Below the pieces are notes generated by a model that was given only the letters and a program-made list of their open reading frames with translations, was not told the DNA's origin and made no database searches. A program made the translations under genes and the position numbers. 41,464 nucleotides of DNA. Source: an uncultured Opitutales bacterium. Its GTDB lineage: Bacteria; Verrucomicrobiota; Verrucomicrobiia; Opitutales; UBA953. Location: assembly GCA_934675585.1 (NCBI GenBank), contig CAKUQY010000017.1, positions 1 through 41,464 on the forward strand. The letters run 5' to 3'. Within the stretch, counting starts at the first letter, position 1, and each line of letters begins with the position of its first letter. Of the stretch, positions 40,112 to 41,464 are shown piece by piece.

Positions 40112-41464
40112 TTAACACAAACATTTGTTTTCATTAAACAACAATAATTGCTGTTCGCGGTATTTTGCTTCGAACATATTCTTTTCTTCAATATATTCTT
40201 CGGCATTTTCCTTGGGATGGGAGTTAATGTCAAAATCTAAATTTAAAATACATCCTTTAATTTCATATAGATGAAATAATAAATTCAAATAACGTGAAGC
40301 ACAGGTAGTATTTTTAAAACTTAATCCCGAAACAGCAGATTCAAAACCATAAAAAGTATTCATCCATAAATTTAAATGATATTCCTCATGTTTTTTTACA
40401 ATTTCATTAGAATATCTTCCAAAAATATTTATATAAATTTCAATATCTTTCACCCTATAGCAACACGTTTTTGAATCTTGTTCATAAGCACAATAAAAAC
40501 TACCTTTCCAATCATACTCGACATCACCAACATATCGTTTCCCAAATGGGGTTTCTGTATTAATAAATATTAACCGTCCTTCATTCACAACAATTTTACC
40601 AAGACTATCAAATTTAATAATCCCACTATTCCCGCAGAACGCATACAGATTCAGGCCGCCTTGTTCTTCGATGGGGTCGCGGGAGAGGAAGCGTCCGAGC
40701 GAGGGCGAGTAGTGGCGGTAATTGTAATAGACAAGATCGAGCTCGGAGTCGCAGATTTCCGATGACCATTGGAGCGGGTTTGCGGGAACGGCGGAGCCGG
40801 AGGGCGAGGCGGCGGACACGTTCCCGAACGGTGTGTAGTCGTAGGTCGCGACGGTGTTCCCGTAGAAATCTACGAGCTCGCAGACGTTTTTCGTCAGATC
40901 GACCGTCGGGAAATAAACGTTGTCTCCGAGGATATTCACCGCGAGCGGACGCGTCGCCGTTTCTTCCGTCGGATCCCTGTAAATTACGCGTTTGAGCGTG
41001 GGCGTTTGCGTTCCCGCGACGTCGAACGCCGCGATTTGCAGGAAGCCGCGATAGGCGTAGCGCTCATGCGAAACGAGCGTTCCCGCGACCGTTACTTTTT
41101 TCTCGAAACGCCGCCCGAGCGAATCGTAGCCGCATTCGACCACGGTCTGCGTTCCCGCGTTTTCAAAACGCACCGGACGGTTTTCGCCGTTGCAGGAAAT
41201 ACTCCACGTTCCCGTAGCGGTTTTCACTAACGTCGCGTTCCCGTCAGCGTCGTAGGCGGGAACGAAATCACCAACCGCAGAATATTGATTTAACGCATTT
41301 GTGCTATAATTCGTCGCCGTTTCCGCTTCGGTCGCCGTTTCTCGATTGCCGATTTCATCGAAATCATACGCGAAGTTCGCGTTCCCGAGCGACGCGCTCG
41401 TCGATTTAGATTTTAAATTATAGCCGAAAGCGTCATTGCGAGGAACTACGCAAGTATTTATTTG
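40112..41464 (-). CDS. Rhs protein, partial at the right edge, with HExxH zincin-like toxin tail
   Basis: The frame is open to the window end, so the gene starts outside; translation from 41464 gives YDFDEIGNRETATE and ALNQYSAV, typical YD/Rhs repeats. The visible 450 residues cover core repeats, TATRPLAVN, FGNVSAAS, WSSEICDSELDLVYYNYRHY and the boundary RDPIEEQGGLNLYAF followed by FDSLGK. The C-terminal tail of about 160 residues is Cys-rich and carries HEEYH (40376-40390), a metal-binding HExxH motif, suggesting a zinc metallopeptidase toxin. The toxin part is AT-rich and motif-free, the core is GC-richer and motif-rich. A signal peptide or N-terminal delivery domain would lie outside the window. 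Confidence 0.85.
   Translation of the reverse strand, partial: QINTCVVPRNDAFGYNLKSKSTSASLGNANFAYDFDEIGNRETATEAETATNYSTNALNQYSAVGDFVPAYDADGNATLVKTATGTWSISCNGENRPVRFENAGTQTVVECGYDSLGRRFEKKVTVAGTLVSHERYAYRGFLQIAAFDVAGTQTPTLKRVIYRDPTEETATRPLAVNILGDNVYFPTVDLTKNVCELVDFYGNTVATYDYTPFGNVSAASPSGSAVPANPLQWSSEICDSELDLVYYNYRHYSPSLGRFLSRDPIEEQGGLNLYAFCGNSGIIKFDSLGKIVVNEGRLIFINTETPFGKRYVGDVEYDWKGSFYCAYEQDSKTCCYRVKDIEIYINIFGRYSNEIVKKHEEYHLNLWMNTFYGFESAVSGLSFKNTTCASRYLNLLFHLYEIKGCILNLDFDINSHPKENAEEYIEEKNMFEAKYREQQLLLFNENKCLC

Noticed and set aside
1..41464. The iterated word as a known Haemophilus, Neisseria or HIP1 sequence
   Set aside because: Those cores (AAGTGCGGT, GCCGTCTGAA, GCGATCGC) are different words, so only the analogy is kept.

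Overview
The window looks like chromosome of a Gram-negative bacterium of the PVC superphylum, most probably a Verrucomicrobiota member (Opitutae-like). The basis is lpxB (an outer membrane with lipid A), an IspG of the long, insert-bearing type, a U32 protein with two halves, an OleA-like thiolase and Rhs proteins. Placement is an inference from protein character; no rRNA gene is present.

Layout. 1-6.5 kb: a cupin gene, then the minus-strand run pyrE-ispG-lpxB, a plus-strand RlmI-type rRNA methyltransferase, and ispF. 6.5-8.8 kb: a small four-helix-bundle gene bracketed by inverted repeats, then thrS. 8.8-16.8 kb: a long minus-strand run nuoM-nuoN-oleA-like-ABC ATPase-speA-midA-like. 16.9-18.0 kb: plus-strand rpsT and a degenerate RluA-type gene. 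18.1-20.3 kb: minus-strand atpB-atpE-atpF-atpH, the Fo half plus delta of an ATP synthase. 20.5-22.4 kb: a frameshifted P-loop gene and an ankyrin/FGE-like secreted protein. 22.45-23.46 kb: about 1 kb of gene-free repeat mosaic. 23.5-25.1 kb: gltX and tRNA-Pro(UGG). 25.2-27.55 kb: a LysM membrane protein, a Nudix hydrolase and dprA on the plus strand. 27.6-35.9 kb: argH, two tandem Na/Pi-cotransporter paralogues, a U32 protein and panC. 35.9-41.46 kb: an AT-rich accessory block with an Rhs polymorphic-toxin array. It holds three Rhs core fragments, two of them with different C-terminal tails and each of these followed by a putative immunity gene. One tail carries a visible HExxH zincin motif. 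The first Rhs gene runs off the right edge.

The most striking signal is not a gene. The heptamer GGGAACG (usually GCGGGAACG, reverse CGTTCCCGC) occurs about 165-170 times by eye on both strands, near one per 250 bp, where about 5 would be expected by chance. It lies inside conserved genes, where it encodes AGT, GN, RER, VPA, FP or RSR, and between genes. Between genes it repeatedly forms close inverted pairs that make terminator-like or intercistronic hairpins. It is almost absent from the toxin/immunity modules, and one Rhs duplication breakpoint coincides with a copy. This resembles DNA-uptake sequences or cyanobacterial HIP1, but the sequence is neither. dprA lies in the window, so an uptake role is conceivable but unproven.

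A second non-coding theme is G+A/T minisatellite-like arms (GAGAGTG type) that form long imperfect hairpins beginning at stop codons. Related 'TLNSQL'-type repeats have entered the U32 coding sequence.
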